Counted from the first letter of the stretch, positions 36,099-46,951 are shown. The stretch is DNA of 64,000 nt from Pandoraea anapnoica (GCF_902459765.1 NZ_CABPSP010000015.1:62001-126000); one strand, 5' to 3'. Numbers and translations: made by a program. Notes: generated from the sequence alone by a model not told the origin.

Positions 36099-36785
36099 AT
36101 GAGTTCCTGTTTGTCTTTCACGGTGGCCGGTATCGGCGCTGCCCTTCGTATCGACGTCAATGTCGACACCCTGATCATTGCCGGATGGGCCGGACGCGAC
36201 CGGCACGCGGTCGAGCACCACATCGCCGAACTGGCGGCGCTGGGCGTGCGCCGCCCGTCGACCACGCCCTGCTTCTATCGCCTCGCCCCCGCCCTGCTGG
36301 CTCAGGACGACGCCATCGACGTCGTCGGCGAGACGAGCAGCGGCGAAGCCGAATGCGTACTGGTCCGCCACGGCAACGAACTGCTCGTGAGCGTCGGCTC
36401 TGACCATACCGACCGCGAGGTCGAAGCCTATGGCGTCACCGTCTCCAAGCAGGTCTGCGCCAAGCCCGTGGCACGCGAAGCATGGCGTTTTGCCGATGTC
36501 GCAGCGCACTGGGATCAGCTGGAACTGCGCTCTTGGGTAACACGTGAGGGCGAGCGGCGTCTTTATCAGGAAGGCACGGTCGCGGGTCTGCTCTCGCCGC
36601 AGGAATTGATGGCCAAACTCGGGGCGAACGGCTTGCCCGCAGGCGCAGCAATGTTCTGTGGCACACTCGCTGCCATTGGCGGCGTGGCTGGCGGCGAGCA
36701 GTTCGAGATCGAGCTGCACGACCCGGTCCTCGGCCGCACGATCCGGCACCGCTACGCCACGCAGGCGCTGGCGATTGCCGACTGA
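36099..36785 (+). CDS. DUF2848 family protein
   Basis: 228 aa, cytoplasmic. Conserved segments include IAGWAGRDRHAVEHHIAELAALGV, a lone cysteine in TTPCFYRLA, and SVGSDHTDREVEAYGV, typical of DUF2848 (a fumarylacetoacetate-hydrolase-like fold has been suggested for similar proteins; I cannot confirm). First gene of an operon with a GntR regulator and an amidase, so it may process the product or substrate of that amidase. Confidence 0.8.
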   Translation: MSSCLSFTVAGIGAALRIDVNVDTLIIAGWAGRDRHAVEHHIAELAALGVRRPSTTPCFYRLAPALLAQDDAIDVVGETSSGEAECVLVRHGNELLVSVGSDHTDREVEAYGVTVSKQVCAKPVAREAWRFADVAAHWDQLELRSWVTREGERRLYQEGTVAGLLSPQELMAKLGANGLPAGAAMFCGTLAAIGGVAGGEQFEIELHDPVLGRTIRHRYATQALAIAD

Positions 36786-36797
36786 CTGCCCCATCCG

Positions 36798-37517
36798 ATG
36801 CCCAACGAGACACTTTTCGAGCCCCGCCAGACGGAAGTCGCGGGCGACGCCCACCGCATGCCGCCTGAGCCGTCGGTGCCTCATGACGGCCGCAGCCTGA
36901 CCGAGCGCGCCTACGAAGCCATCAAGCACGACATCATCACGTTGCGCCTGCGCCCCGGCGAGACGCTCAACGAAGCGCAATTGATGCAGTCGACGGGACT
37001 GGGACGCACGCCCGTGCATCAGGCGATGCACCGTCTGTCACTCGAAGGGTTGTTGGTCATCCTGCCGCGCAAGGGGGCCATGGTCGCCCCCGTCTCGCTG
37101 AACGACGCACTTGAAATCATCGATGTGCGCATGGTCAACGAGACGTACTGTGTCGAGCTGGCCGCGCGCGCTGCGACGCCGGAGGATCTCGCCGCCATCG
37201 AGGCCGTGCTGGCCCGCTCGCGTGAGGCCATCGCGGCGCGCGACGTCGCTGCCATGATGCGCATCGACCGCGAGTTCCATCTGGCGATCTCGCGCGCGTC
37301 GCGCAACCAGACGCTTGCCGAGTTGCTGCGCGGCTTGCACGAGCGCTCGCTGCGCTTCTGGTTTCTCGCCCTGTCGACGCCGAGCCATATGGAAGGCGTC
37401 TATGAAGAACACCTTGAACTGTTTGAAGCGCTGGCCGCCCATGACGGCGAACGCGCCCGGCGGGCGATTGCCCGTCATATCGAAGAATTCCGCACCCATA
37501 TTCTGAAAGCGATCTGA
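36798..37517 (+). CDS. GntR-family regulator, FCD subfamily
   Basis: 239 aa. Winged helix at about 30-90 (LTERAYEAIKHDIITLRLRPGETLNEAQLMQSTGLGRTPVHQAMHRL, split by domain). The C-terminal FCD domain has DREFHLAISRASRNQ and a metal-binding His set including EEHLELFEALAAHD. Probably an autoregulated local repressor responding to an organic acid. It starts 12 nt after DUF2848 and the amidase starts 2 nt after its stop. Confidence 0.92.
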   Translation: MPNETLFEPRQTEVAGDAHRMPPEPSVPHDGRSLTERAYEAIKHDIITLRLRPGETLNEAQLMQSTGLGRTPVHQAMHRLSLEGLLVILPRKGAMVAPVSLNDALEIIDVRMVNETYCVELAARAATPEDLAAIEAVLARSREAIAARDVAAMMRIDREFHLAISRASRNQTLAELLRGLHERSLRFWFLALSTPSHMEGVYEEHLELFEALAAHDGERARRAIARHIEEFRTHILKAI

Positions 37518-37519
37518 AC

Positions 37520-38896
37520 ATGAGCCACGACGCCATCGATCCGCAACGCCCCCTGTCCGACCTCGCCGCCGCGCTCGACGCAGGCCGCACCACCAGCCGC
37601 GCCCTCACCGAGCAGGCGCTCGCCCGCATTGCCGATCCGGCCGGTCAGGGGAGTGTCGTCTTCACGCAGGTCGACGCACAAGCCGCCCGCGACGCCGCGG
37701 ACGGCCTCGACGCCCTGCGCCGCGCCGGCGCTCGTTTGTCGCCGCTGATGGGGATTCCCGTCTCGGTGAAAGACCTGTTCGACGTTGCGGGTCAGGTCAC
37801 GCGCGCAGGCTCCACGGTGCTCTCCGACGCCGCCCCCGCCACGCACGACGCGCTGGCCGTCGCACGCCTGCGTCAGGCAGGTGCCGTGATCGTCGGTCGC
37901 ACCAACATGACCGAGTTCGCCTTCTCCGGTCTCGGCCTGAATCCGCATTACGGCACGCCGCGCTCGCCGTGGCAGCGCGACGTCGGGCATATCGCGGGCG
38001 GGTCGTCCTCAGGCGCGGCCGCGTCGGTGGCCGATGGCATGGCCGCCGTCGGCCTCGGTACGGACACCGGCGGTTCGATCCGCATTCCGGCCGCGTTCTG
38101 TGGTCTGACGGGCTTCAAGCCGACGGCTTCGCGTACACCGCGCGACGGCGCGCTGCCGCTCTCGACCACGCTCGACTCCGTCGGCCCCATCGGCCACTCG
38201 GTCGATTGCTGCGCGTGGGTCGATGCGATTCTGTCGGGTAATGTCCCAAATGAAACCCCAGCCGCGCCGCGCGACCTACGCGGCATGCGCTTCGGTGTCT
38301 TGACGAATTTCGTACTCGACGGCGCAGAACCCGCCGCGCTCGCCATCTACGAGCGCGCCCTCGCCACGCTCGCCAAAGCGGGTGCAACGCTCGTCGAGTT
38401 CAAATTCGCACCGTTCGACACCCTGCCCGCGATCAACCGCTTCGGTTTCTCGCCCATGGAGGCCTACGCCTGGCATCGCAAGCTGCTGGCCGAGCGTGCG
38501 CACGGCTACGACCCGCGCGTGCTGGTGCGCATTCGCAAGGGCGAACCGGCAGGCGCAGCCGACTACATCGATCTGCTGAATGCCCGCGCCGCGCTCATCG
38601 CAGCGGCGAACCCCGTGTGGCAAAGCTTCGACGCCGTGCTGTGCCCGACCGTGCCACTCACGCCGCCAGCCATCGCACCGCTCGAAGCCAGCGACGACAC
38701 CTTCACCGCCACCAACGCCCTGGTGCTGCGCAACCCGACGGCCATCAACATGATCGACGGCTGCGCCTTCTCGCTGCCGTGCCAGGGTCAGGGCGAAGCC
38801 CCCATCGGCCTGATGGTCAGCGGTGCCGCAGGCGACGACGCACGCCTGTTCCCGGTCGCCCGCGCTATCGAGCAGGCACTGCGCCCAGCCCGCTGA
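37520..38896 (+). CDS. Amidase signature family hydrolase
   Basis: 458 aa with the Ser-cisSer-Lys triad: Lys84 in PVSVKD, the cis-Ser near 163 in AGGSSSGAA and nucleophile Ser186 in GTDTGGSIRIPAAF. GatA-like fold, but shorter and lacking GatB/C neighbours, so a free amidase. Substrate unknown. Third gene of the DUF2848-GntR-amidase operon (2 nt from gntR), suggesting catabolism of an amide whose product or substrate binds the GntR protein. Confidence 0.9.
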   Translation: MSHDAIDPQRPLSDLAAALDAGRTTSRALTEQALARIADPAGQGSVVFTQVDAQAARDAADGLDALRRAGARLSPLMGIPVSVKDLFDVAGQVTRAGSTVLSDAAPATHDALAVARLRQAGAVIVGRTNMTEFAFSGLGLNPHYGTPRSPWQRDVGHIAGGSSSGAAASVADGMAAVGLGTDTGGSIRIPAAFCGLTGFKPTASRTPRDGALPLSTTLDSVGPIGHSVDCCAWVDAILSGNVPNETPAAPRDLRGMRFGVLTNFVLDGAEPAALAIYERALATLAKAGATLVEFKFAPFDTLPAINRFGFSPMEAYAWHRKLLAERAHGYDPRVLVRIRKGEPAGAADYIDLLNARAALIAAANPVWQSFDAVLCPTVPLTPPAIAPLEASDDTFTATNALVLRNPTAINMIDGCAFSLPCQGQGEAPIGLMVSGAAGDDARLFPVARAIEQALRPAR

Positions 38897-38951
38897 GCGC
38901 AATCCTCAACTTGAGGACGATTTCGTACAGAAACGCGCGCAAACGTCCGAT

Positions 38952-38976
38952 TTTTCGGTGAAAAGTTCCGAAAAAT
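38952..38976. repeat. AT-rich inverted repeat after the amidase gene
   Basis: TTTTTCGG-TGAAAAGTT-CCGAAAAA, perfect 8-bp arms. Could act as a weak two-way terminator between the amidase and dsbB. Confidence 0.45.
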
Positions 38977-39055
38977 CCCGCAATTTTTCATCTCACATGC
39001 GAATCGGGCTGGGGTTACAATCCCAGCCCAAGTGCCTGCGGCCCGGCGTCATGCG

Positions 39056-39082
39056 GGGATTTGCGGGATTCGTGGGATTCGT
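39056..39082 (+). repeat. Three 9-bp tandem units before dsbB
   Basis: GGGATTTGC, GGGATTCGT, GGGATTCGT in direct tandem, 24 nt upstream of the dsbB ATG. A preceding GGGCTGG/CCAGCCC hairpin lies at 39006-39030. Confidence 0.5.
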
Positions 39083-39105
39083 GATGGCCTACCGCCTGAA
39101 GTGAA

Positions 39106-39618
39106 ATGAACGCTCAACTCGACCCGGCTTTTCGCCGCGAACGTCTGCTGTATCTCCTGCTCACCGTGGTTTGCCTCGCCTTGCTGGGCGGTGCGCTGTA
39201 CTTCCAGTACGTGCTTCACGAAGACCCGTGTCCGTTGTGCATTCTGGCGCGCTATGCGCTTGTACTGATTGCGATCTTCGGGCTGGTCGGCGCGGTCTCG
39301 CGCAGTTGGGCGGGAATCAAGGTGGCACGCGTGCTCGCGGCGCTCTCGGCGATTGGCGGAATGGCTGCGTCGGCTTATCTCATCTACGTGCAGGCCAATC
39401 CGATGGTGAGCTGCGGCTACGACGTCGTCGAAGGGTTTGTGGATGCGCTGCCGACCTCGCGCCTGTTGCCACAGGTCTTCCAGGTGCAGGGCATGTGCCA
39501 GACGATGTACCCGCCGATCCTCGGTCTGACGCTGCCGATGTGGTCGCTCGCCGCATTCGTCGTGATCTTCCTCGCGCTGGCGTTGCATCGTCCGCGCCGC
39601 GCCATCTCGCTGCGATAA
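39106..39618 (+). CDS. dsbB: Disulfide bond formation protein DsbB
   Basis: 170-aa four-helix inner-membrane protein that reoxidises DsbA and passes electrons to quinone. First redox pair Cys42/Cys45 in [14 protein letters not shown], second pair Cys103 (VSCGYDV) and Cys131 (GMCQTMYPP), with TLPMWSL following. All four cysteines needed for activity are present. Monocistronic with a strong terminator at 39650. Confidence 0.95.
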   Translation: MNAQLDPAFRRERLLYLLLTVVCLALLGGALYFQYVLHEDPCPLCILARYALVLIAIFGLVGAVSRSWAGIKVARVLAALSAIGGMAASAYLIYVQANPMVSCGYDVVEGFVDALPTSRLLPQVFQVQGMCQTMYPPILGLTLPMWSLAAFVVIFLALALHRPRRAISLR

Positions 39619-39649
39619 CGCGCCCGGCGTCCCTCCCTCCCAAACGCAC

Positions 39650-39690
39650 AACGGCCGTCTGCCCCTCAGGGTGACGGCCGTTGGCTTTTT
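39650..39690 (+). terminator. Rho-independent terminator of dsbB
   Basis: AACGGCCGTC / GACGGCCGTT (39650-39659, 39673-39682) followed by GGCTTTTT. Confidence 0.85.
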
Positions 39691-39709
39691 GGCAGACGCT
39701 CGAACGTCG

Positions 39710-40675
39710 TCAAGGCCGCACCAGCGCTGGTGTCGGCTCTCCTGCGCCGCTGGCCGCGTCGAGTTCGGTGGCCACTTCCGCGATCCGCCGCCGCAGCCAC
39801 GTCACCTCGGGCGCGGCGTGCGTGCGCTCATGCCACAGTTGATAGAAGCGCATCGGCGGGAAGTTGACCGGCGACGGCACCACGCGGATCGGCAGATAGC
39901 GTGCGTAATGCTGCGCAAACTGACGCCCCGTCGTAAACACCAGATCGGTGCGCATCAGCACGTAAGGGACAAGCCCGAAATACGGCATCGTCATCTGAAT
40001 ATTGCGACGCAGGCCCTGCTCGGCCAGAAAACCATCGATGAAGCTCTGACGCTCGGCCACATACGGCATCGGCGCGAGGTGAGGCAATTCCAGATAGTGC
40101 TTGAGCGAGATGCCCTTGTTGGCCAGCGGATGCTGTGCGCCGAGCATGCAGACCACCTCGTCGTCGAACAGACGCGACATATGCAACTGCGGCGGCGGTT
40201 CCAGCCAGTTGCCGACCACCACGTCGAGCGATCCGTTTTCCAGCGCACCCGCATAGTCGAAACCGGCGTTGATGGGCTGCACGTGCAGACGGGCCGATGG
40301 CGCGTCGCGGCGCAGCACTTCGGCAATGTTGGGCAGGAAAACGGCGTCGAGGTAGTCCGGCGCACCGAGTCGGAACGCCCGCGTGGTGGTCTGTGGCGCG
40401 AACTCCGTGGTCGGGTGCGTAATCCGTTCGATGGCGGCGAGCGCGTCGGTGGCGTAGCCCAGCAGCTCCCGACCGCGCTCGGTGGCGACCATGCCGCTCT
40501 TGCCGCGCACCAGAATGGCATCGCCCGTGATCTCGCGCAGGCGGCGCAGCGAGTTGCTGATGGCCGGTTGCGACTGGCCGAGCTTGAGCGCGGCGCGCGA
40601 CACGCTTTGCTCTGTGAGCAGCGTATGGAGTACCCGCAGCAGGTAGGCGTCGATCTGTTCGCGGGGTCTTTGCAT
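39710..40675 (-). CDS. LysR-family regulator next to xdhABC
   Basis: 321 aa from the ATG at 40675. HTH region LLTEQSVSRAALKLGQSQPAISNSLRRLREITGD at about 20-54, of the NodD/SyrM-like branch (short linker, ILVRGKSGM). An effector-binding domain follows. Divergent from xdhA across 223 nt, so the likely regulator of xanthine dehydrogenase. A 14-bp palindrome lies between them at 40770. Confidence 0.88.
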   Translation of the reverse strand: MQRPREQIDAYLLRVLHTLLTEQSVSRAALKLGQSQPAISNSLRRLREITGDAILVRGKSGMVATERGRELLGYATDALAAIERITHPTTEFAPQTTTRAFRLGAPDYLDAVFLPNIAEVLRRDAPSARLHVQPINAGFDYAGALENGSLDVVVGNWLEPPPQLHMSRLFDDEVVCMLGAQHPLANKGISLKHYLELPHLAPMPYVAERQSFIDGFLAEQGLRRNIQMTMPYFGLVPYVLMRTDLVFTTGRQFAQHYARYLPIRVVPSPVNFPPMRFYQLWHERTHAAPEVTWLRRRIAEVATELDAASGAGEPTPALVRP

Positions 40676-40769
40676 GTGCAGGGGCGCGCTGAAGGCGTGT
40701 TGAAGACCGGAAAACGGCGGGTTGAGCCGTAGTTTATGACAATGCCGGGTCATCGGGGCGTCCGAATAG

Positions 40770-40783
40770 CCATCATCATGGCG
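40770..40783. promoter_or_regulatory. Palindrome in the lysR-xdhA intergenic region
   Basis: GCCAT-CATC-ATGGC, candidate LTTR operator between divergent genes. Confidence 0.35.
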
Positions 40784-40898
40784 GCGAAATATTTCCCTGT
40801 GCCGCCGGTGCTATCTTCGGCTCATCCCCTCGCCGGCCCCTAAAATCAATGCAGCAACGCCGGCACGTCCATAATTGCACTGCACTACACTGAGAATC

Positions 40899-42371
40899 AT
40901 GGAGACACAAGCCATCCGCTTCTTTTACCGCGGCAAGGTGCACGAGGTCACTGGCGAAGCCACGACCCGCACCGTGCTTCAGTACACGCGCGAAGACCTG
41001 CACTGCACCGGCACCAAAGAAGGCTGTGCCGAGGGCGATTGCGGAGCCTGCACGGTCGTGATCGGCGAATTGGCCGACGATGGCAATGTGGCGCTGCGCG
41101 CGGTCAACGCCTGCATCCAGTTCCTGCCCACGCTCGACGGCAAAGCGCTCTTCACGGTCGAAGACCTGCGCCACGCCGACGGCACGCTGCACCCGGTGCA
41201 ACAGGCGCTGGTGGATTGCCATGCTTCGCAGTGCGGCTTCTGCACACCGGGCTTCGTGATGTCGCTGTGGGCCATGTATCTGAACCGTCCAGTGGAAGCG
41301 GGCTGCCCGAGCCGCCGCGAGATCGATGACGTCCTGTCGGGCAACCTGTGTCGCTGCACGGGCTACCGCCCGATCGTCGACGCCGCCCAGAAGATGTATG
41401 ACCTGCCGCGTCACGAGTTCGACCGCAAAACGCTCGCCGAGCAGTTGCAGGCACTGCAACGCGGCGACACGCTCTCGTATGAGCACGACGGTCACGTCTT
41501 CCACGCACCGCGCACGTTGGCCGAACTGGGCCGTCTGCGCGCCGCTTATCCGGACGCGCGCATTCTCGCCGGCAGCACCGACGTCGGCCTGTGGGTGACG
41601 AAGCAATTCCGCGATCTGAAGCACCTGATCTACATCGGCCAGGTGGCGGAACTGCGCGAGATCTCCGAGGGTCCGAACGGCATCTATATCGGTGCGGGAG
41701 CCTTGCTCAACGATGCGTTCGATGCGCTCGTCAACCACTATCCGGATCTGGCCGAACTGCGTCAGCGCTTCGCTTCGTTCCCGATTCGCAACGCCGGGAC
41801 GCTGGGCGGCAACGTCGCGAACGGCTCGCCCATCGGTGACTCGATGCCCGCGCTGATCGTGCTCGGCACGCGTATCGTGCTGCATCGCGAAGGCGTGGTG
41901 CGTGAGATGCCGCTCGAGGACTTCTATCTCGCTTATCAGAAGAACGCCCTCGAAACGGGCGAATTCGTGCAGGGGATTCGCGTGCCGCTGCCGGCATCGG
42001 CCCAACGTTTTCGCACGTACAAACTCGCGAAACGCTTCGATCAGGACATCTCCGCTGTGTGCGCCGCGTTCGCGATCGAACTCGACGGCGACACCGTGCG
42101 TTCGGCCCGTATCGCCTTCGGCGGCATGGCAGCGACGCCCAAGCGCGGCAGCGCCATCGAAGCCGCGCTGAACGGCCAGCCGTGGACGGAAGCGACCGTG
42201 CGGGCCGCCATGGCCGTACTGCCGACGGACTACCAGCCGCTCTCGGACATGCGCGCGACGAGCGCTTACCGACTGGCCGGCGCGCAGAATCTGCTGTATC
42301 GTTTTTTCCTGGAAACGCGCAATGACGCGCCGCTTGCGGCACACGAAGTCAACGCGTTCGCCAACGTCTAA
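40899..42371 (+). CDS. xdhA: Xanthine dehydrogenase small subunit XdhA (2Fe-2S and FAD)
   Basis: 490 aa. Two [2Fe-2S] sites: CTGTKEGCAEGDCGACTVV (about 36-54), then CGFCTPGFVM and NLCRCTGYRP. The FAD domain after about 185 has ILAGSTDVGLWVTK, NAGTLGGNVANGSPIGD (flavin binding). A C-terminal CO-dehydrogenase-flavoprotein-type domain ends the protein. Transfers electrons from the molybdenum subunit to NAD+ in hypoxanthine to xanthine to urate oxidation. First gene of xdhABC, 12 nt from xdhB. Start at ATG 40899 fits the domain start. Confidence 0.95.
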   Translation: METQAIRFFYRGKVHEVTGEATTRTVLQYTREDLHCTGTKEGCAEGDCGACTVVIGELADDGNVALRAVNACIQFLPTLDGKALFTVEDLRHADGTLHPVQQALVDCHASQCGFCTPGFVMSLWAMYLNRPVEAGCPSRREIDDVLSGNLCRCTGYRPIVDAAQKMYDLPRHEFDRKTLAEQLQALQRGDTLSYEHDGHVFHAPRTLAELGRLRAAYPDARILAGSTDVGLWVTKQFRDLKHLIYIGQVAELREISEGPNGIYIGAGALLNDAFDALVNHYPDLAELRQRFASFPIRNAGTLGGNVANGSPIGDSMPALIVLGTRIVLHREGVVREMPLEDFYLAYQKNALETGEFVQGIRVPLPASAQRFRTYKLAKRFDQDISAVCAAFAIELDGDTVRSARIAFGGMAATPKRGSAIEAALNGQPWTEATVRAAMAVLPTDYQPLSDMRATSAYRLAGAQNLLYRFFLETRNDAPLAAHEVNAFANV

Positions 42372-42383
42372 CCGGAGCCGCCC

Positions 42384-44723
42384 ATGAACACGCAAGTCGA
42401 AGGCTTCATGACGCAGACCGCACAGACCGCTGCACAAGTTGGCCGCTCGCGTCCGCATGAGTCGGCCGAGCTTCACGTGGCTGGCGAAGCCACCTACACC
42501 GACGACATTCCCGAGCTGCAAGGCACGCTGCACTGCGCGCTTGGCCCGTCGCCCAAGGCGCACGCCCGCATTCTCTCGCTCGACCTCGACGCCGTGCGCC
42601 GCGCGCCAGGCGTGATCGCCGTGCTCACCGCGGCCGACATCCCCGGCGTGAACGATTGTGGCCCGGTCATCCACGACGATCCGATCCTCGCGGACGGTGT
42701 CGTCCAGTACATCGGCCAGCCGATGTTCGCCGTGGTCGCCGAATCGCACGACGCCGCCCGTCGTGCGGCACGTCTCGCAAAGGGCGAATACGAAGACCTG
42801 CCCGCCATTCTCACGCCGCAGGCCGCCAAGGCCGCGGGCGTGGGGGTGCTCCCGCCGATGCAACTGCGTCGCGGCGACGCCGACGCCGCCCTGCAAGCCT
42901 CACCCAACCGCATCAGCGGCACGTTCGAATGCAACGGGCAGGAGCAGTTCTATCTCGAAGGACAGATCTCGTACGCCATCCCCAAGGAAAACGACGGCAT
43001 CCACCTCTATTGCTCGACGCAGCACCCGAGCGAGATGCAGGCGCTCGTCTCCCACGCGCTGGGCTGGCATAGCCATCAGGTGCACGTCGAGTGCCGACGC
43101 ATGGGCGGCGGCTTTGGTGGCAAGGAATCGCAATCGGGTCTGTTCGCGTGCGTGGCCGCGCTGTGCGCTTCGCGTCTGAAGCGGCCCGTCAAGCTGCGTC
43201 TGGATCGTGACGACGACTTCATGATGACGGGCAAGCGTCACGGCTTCTACTTCGAGTATGACGTCGGCTTCGACGACGACGGCCGCATCACCGGCGCGAA
43301 GGTCGACATGACGCTGCGCGCCGGGTTCTCGGCCGACCTGTCCGGCCCGGTCGCCACACGTGCCATCTGCCACTTCGACAACGCCTACTTCGTGCCGGAC
43401 GCCGATCTGCGCGCCCTGTGCGGCAAGACGAACACGCAATCGAACACGGCGTTCCGGGGCTTCGGCGGCCCGCAGGGCGCGCTCATCATGGAAGTGGTGC
43501 AGGACGCCATCGCGCGACGTCTGGGCCGCGACGCCCTCGACGTGCGCCGCGTGAACTTCTACGGCAAGACCGAGCGCAACACCACGCCGTACGGGCAACT
43601 CGTCAAGGACAACATCATCCACGAGCTGGTCGCCGAGCTGGAACAGACGAGCGACTATCGCGCGCGGCGCGACGCCGTGCAGGCGTTCAACCGCACGAGT
43701 CCGGTCCTGCGCAAGGGTCTCGCGCTAACCCCGCTCAAGTTCGGTATCTCGTTCAACGTGCAGGCCTTCAATCAGGCCGGTGCACTCGTGCACGTCTACC
43801 GCGACGGCTCGATGCTCGTGAACCACGGCGGTACGGAGATGGGGCAAGGCCTGAACACCAAGGTCGCGCAGGTCGTGGCGCACGAGTTGGGCGTCGACCT
43901 CTCGCACGTGCGTGTCACGGCGACAGACACGACCAAAGTCGCGAACACGTCGGCCACCGCCGCATCGACCGGCGCGGATCTGAACGGCAAGGCCGCGCAG
44001 AATGCTGCGTGGCAAATCCGTCAGCGTCTGGCGGAGTTCGCGGCGACGAAGTACGGCTGCGCGGCCGACGAAGTGACGTTCGCCAACGATGTCGTCAGTG
44101 CGAACGGGAATCACATCCCCTTCCCAGATCTTGTGGAAGCCGCCTACTGGGCGCGCGTGCAACTCTGGTCGGACGGCTTCTACGCCACACCGGGCCTGTC
44201 GTGGGATGCCAAGACGATGAACGGCAACCCGTTCTTCTATTTCGCGTACGGCGCGGCGGTCTCGGAAGTCATTCTCGACACGCTCACCGGCGAGTGGCGT
44301 CTGCTGCGCGCCGACGTGCTGCACGACGCCGGTAAGTCGATCAACCCGGCGCTCGATATCGGGCAGGTCGAAGGCGCGTTCATTCAGGGCATGGGCTGGC
44401 TGACGACGGAAGAACTGTGGTGGAACAAGGACGGCAAGCTCATGACGCACGCCCCCTCTACGTACAAGATCCCCGGCATCAGCGATTGCCCGACGGACTT
44501 CCGCGTGAATCTGTTCGAGAACGCCAACGTGATGGACTCGATCCACCGCTCCAAAGCGGTCGGCGAACCGCCGCTGCTGCTGCCGTTCTCGGTCTTCAAT
44601 GCACTGCGCGATGCCGTGGCCAGCGTGAACGACTACCGCGACGAACCGGTGCTGAATGCGCCGGCCACGTCCGAAGCGTTGCTCATGGCGATCACCGAGT
44701 TGCGCACGCGGAGCGCCGCCTGA
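42384..44723 (+). CDS. xdhB: Xanthine dehydrogenase molybdopterin-binding subunit XdhB
   Basis: 779 aa. Molybdenum hydroxylase large subunit: ESAELHVAGEATYTDDI at the start, RMGGGFGGKESQ (about 235-246, Moco binding), TAFRGFGGPQGALIMEVV (substrate Arg/Phe region), GGTEMGQGLNTKVAQV and a catalytic Glu near the end in KAVGEPPLLLPFSV. GGAG sits 7 nt before the ATG. Its stop shares one base with the xdhC start. Confidence 0.95.
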   Translation: MNTQVEGFMTQTAQTAAQVGRSRPHESAELHVAGEATYTDDIPELQGTLHCALGPSPKAHARILSLDLDAVRRAPGVIAVLTAADIPGVNDCGPVIHDDPILADGVVQYIGQPMFAVVAESHDAARRAARLAKGEYEDLPAILTPQAAKAAGVGVLPPMQLRRGDADAALQASPNRISGTFECNGQEQFYLEGQISYAIPKENDGIHLYCSTQHPSEMQALVSHALGWHSHQVHVECRRMGGGFGGKESQSGLFACVAALCASRLKRPVKLRLDRDDDFMMTGKRHGFYFEYDVGFDDDGRITGAKVDMTLRAGFSADLSGPVATRAICHFDNAYFVPDADLRALCGKTNTQSNTAFRGFGGPQGALIMEVVQDAIARRLGRDALDVRRVNFYGKTERNTTPYGQLVKDNIIHELVAELEQTSDYRARRDAVQAFNRTSPVLRKGLALTPLKFGISFNVQAFNQAGALVHVYRDGSMLVNHGGTEMGQGLNTKVAQVVAHELGVDLSHVRVTATDTTKVANTSATAASTGADLNGKAAQNAAWQIRQRLAEFAATKYGCAADEVTFANDVVSANGNHIPFPDLVEAAYWARVQLWSDGFYATPGLSWDAKTMNGNPFFYFAYGAAVSEVILDTLTGEWRLLRADVLHDAGKSINPALDIGQVEGAFIQGMGWLTTEELWWNKDGKLMTHAPSTYKIPGISDCPTDFRVNLFENANVMDSIHRSKAVGEPPLLLPFSVFNALRDAVASVNDYRDEPVLNAPATSEALLMAITELRTRSAA

Positions 44724-45802
44724 TGCATCGCTGGGTCGACGCCGCCCACAAACTGCTCGTACGCGGTGAAGCCGCGGTATTGGTGACGATCGCCCGCGTT
44801 GAGGGGTCTGCGCCGCGAGAGGCGGGCACCCATCTGCTCGTCACGCGCGAGCACGTATGGGAGACCATCGGCGGCGGCCATCTCGAATGGCGGGCGATGG
44901 ACGTCGCCCGTCAGTTGCTGCGTCAGTACGGACAGCAAGGCGCGCGTCACGTCGAGCGCTTCGCCCTTGGCCCGAGCCTCGGGCAGTGCTGCGGCGGCGC
45001 CGTCACCCTCGCCTTCGAAGTGCTTACGCTGGGCGATCTGGCCTGGGTGAGCGCGTTGCACAAGCGTCTGGCGGCCGGTGAAGCAACCTTGCGCAGCGTA
45101 GCCTTCGGCGCGCCCGGCGCAGACGCCGCCGCCAGCCAGCATCAGGGCGGCCCGGTCATGCTGACCGAACTCGACGCCATTGATCCGCTCGCCCACCCGC
45201 ACACCCTCACCCGCGACGCCGACGACGCCGCCTGCTCCTTTTGGCAGGGCAGCGACGGCTGGCTATGGTTGACCGAGCGCCTCGCGCCGAGCGACTTCCA
45301 CATCGTGCTGTTCGGCGCGGGACACGTCGGACAGGCCATCGTGCAGGTGCTCGCCACGCTGCCGTGCCGTGTGACGTGGGCAGACGAGCGCACCGAAACG
45401 TTCCCCCAGACGGTGCCGCCGAACACCGTCGTCGAATCCACGGACACCCCCGAGGCCGTCGTTACCGAAGCGCCGCCGGGCGCATTCTTCCTCGTCATGA
45501 CGCACAACCATGCGCTCGACCAGCGTCTGTGCGAGGAGATCTTCAAACGTGACGATTTCGCCTATTTCGGGCTGATCGGGTCGATGACCAAGCGCCGCCA
45601 GTTCGAGCATCGTCTGCGCGACCGGGGCGTGCCGCCCGAGCGCTTCGAACAGATGATCTGCCCTATCGGCGTGGCTGGCATCTCTGGCAAAGCGCCTGCG
45701 ACGATTGCAATTGCCGTGACCGCACAACTGCTGCGCGTGCGTGAGCAACAGATGCGTCAGAGTTCCCCGGTCGGTGCGCATGACAGCGGTATTCCTGCCT
45801 AA
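44723..45802 (+). CDS. xdhC: XdhC, molybdenum cofactor maturation factor for xanthine dehydrogenase
   Basis: 359 aa. XdhC/CoxI family: VTIARVEGSAPREAGTHLLVT near the start, TIGGGHLEWRAMD, GQCCGGAV, and a Rossmann-like C-terminal domain with VLFGAGHVGQAIVQVLATL and GLIGSMTKRRQFEHRL. It binds and sulfurates Moco before insertion into XdhB. Its ATG overlaps the xdhB stop (TGATG), showing tight coupling. Confidence 0.93.
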   Translation: MHRWVDAAHKLLVRGEAAVLVTIARVEGSAPREAGTHLLVTREHVWETIGGGHLEWRAMDVARQLLRQYGQQGARHVERFALGPSLGQCCGGAVTLAFEVLTLGDLAWVSALHKRLAAGEATLRSVAFGAPGADAAASQHQGGPVMLTELDAIDPLAHPHTLTRDADDAACSFWQGSDGWLWLTERLAPSDFHIVLFGAGHVGQAIVQVLATLPCRVTWADERTETFPQTVPPNTVVESTDTPEAVVTEAPPGAFFLVMTHNHALDQRLCEEIFKRDDFAYFGLIGSMTKRRQFEHRLRDRGVPPERFEQMICPIGVAGISGKAPATIAIAVTAQLLRVREQQMRQSSPVGAHDSGIPA

Positions 45803-45874
45803 AACGCGGCCCGTCTACGCCGGACACCGGGGCGAGCGCCCGACGAGCCAATGCACGACAAGCGACTGCGACGG

Positions 45875-46951
<1,077 letters not shown>

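Noticed and set aside
38998-39104. Possible 35-codon leader peptide before dsbB
   Set aside because: The open frame includes a hairpin and the 9-bp tandem units, and no ribosome site precedes it.
40776-42896. 706-codon minus-strand frame opposite xdhA and xdhB
   Set aside because: Shadow of the xdh coding frames; no motifs and no ribosome site.
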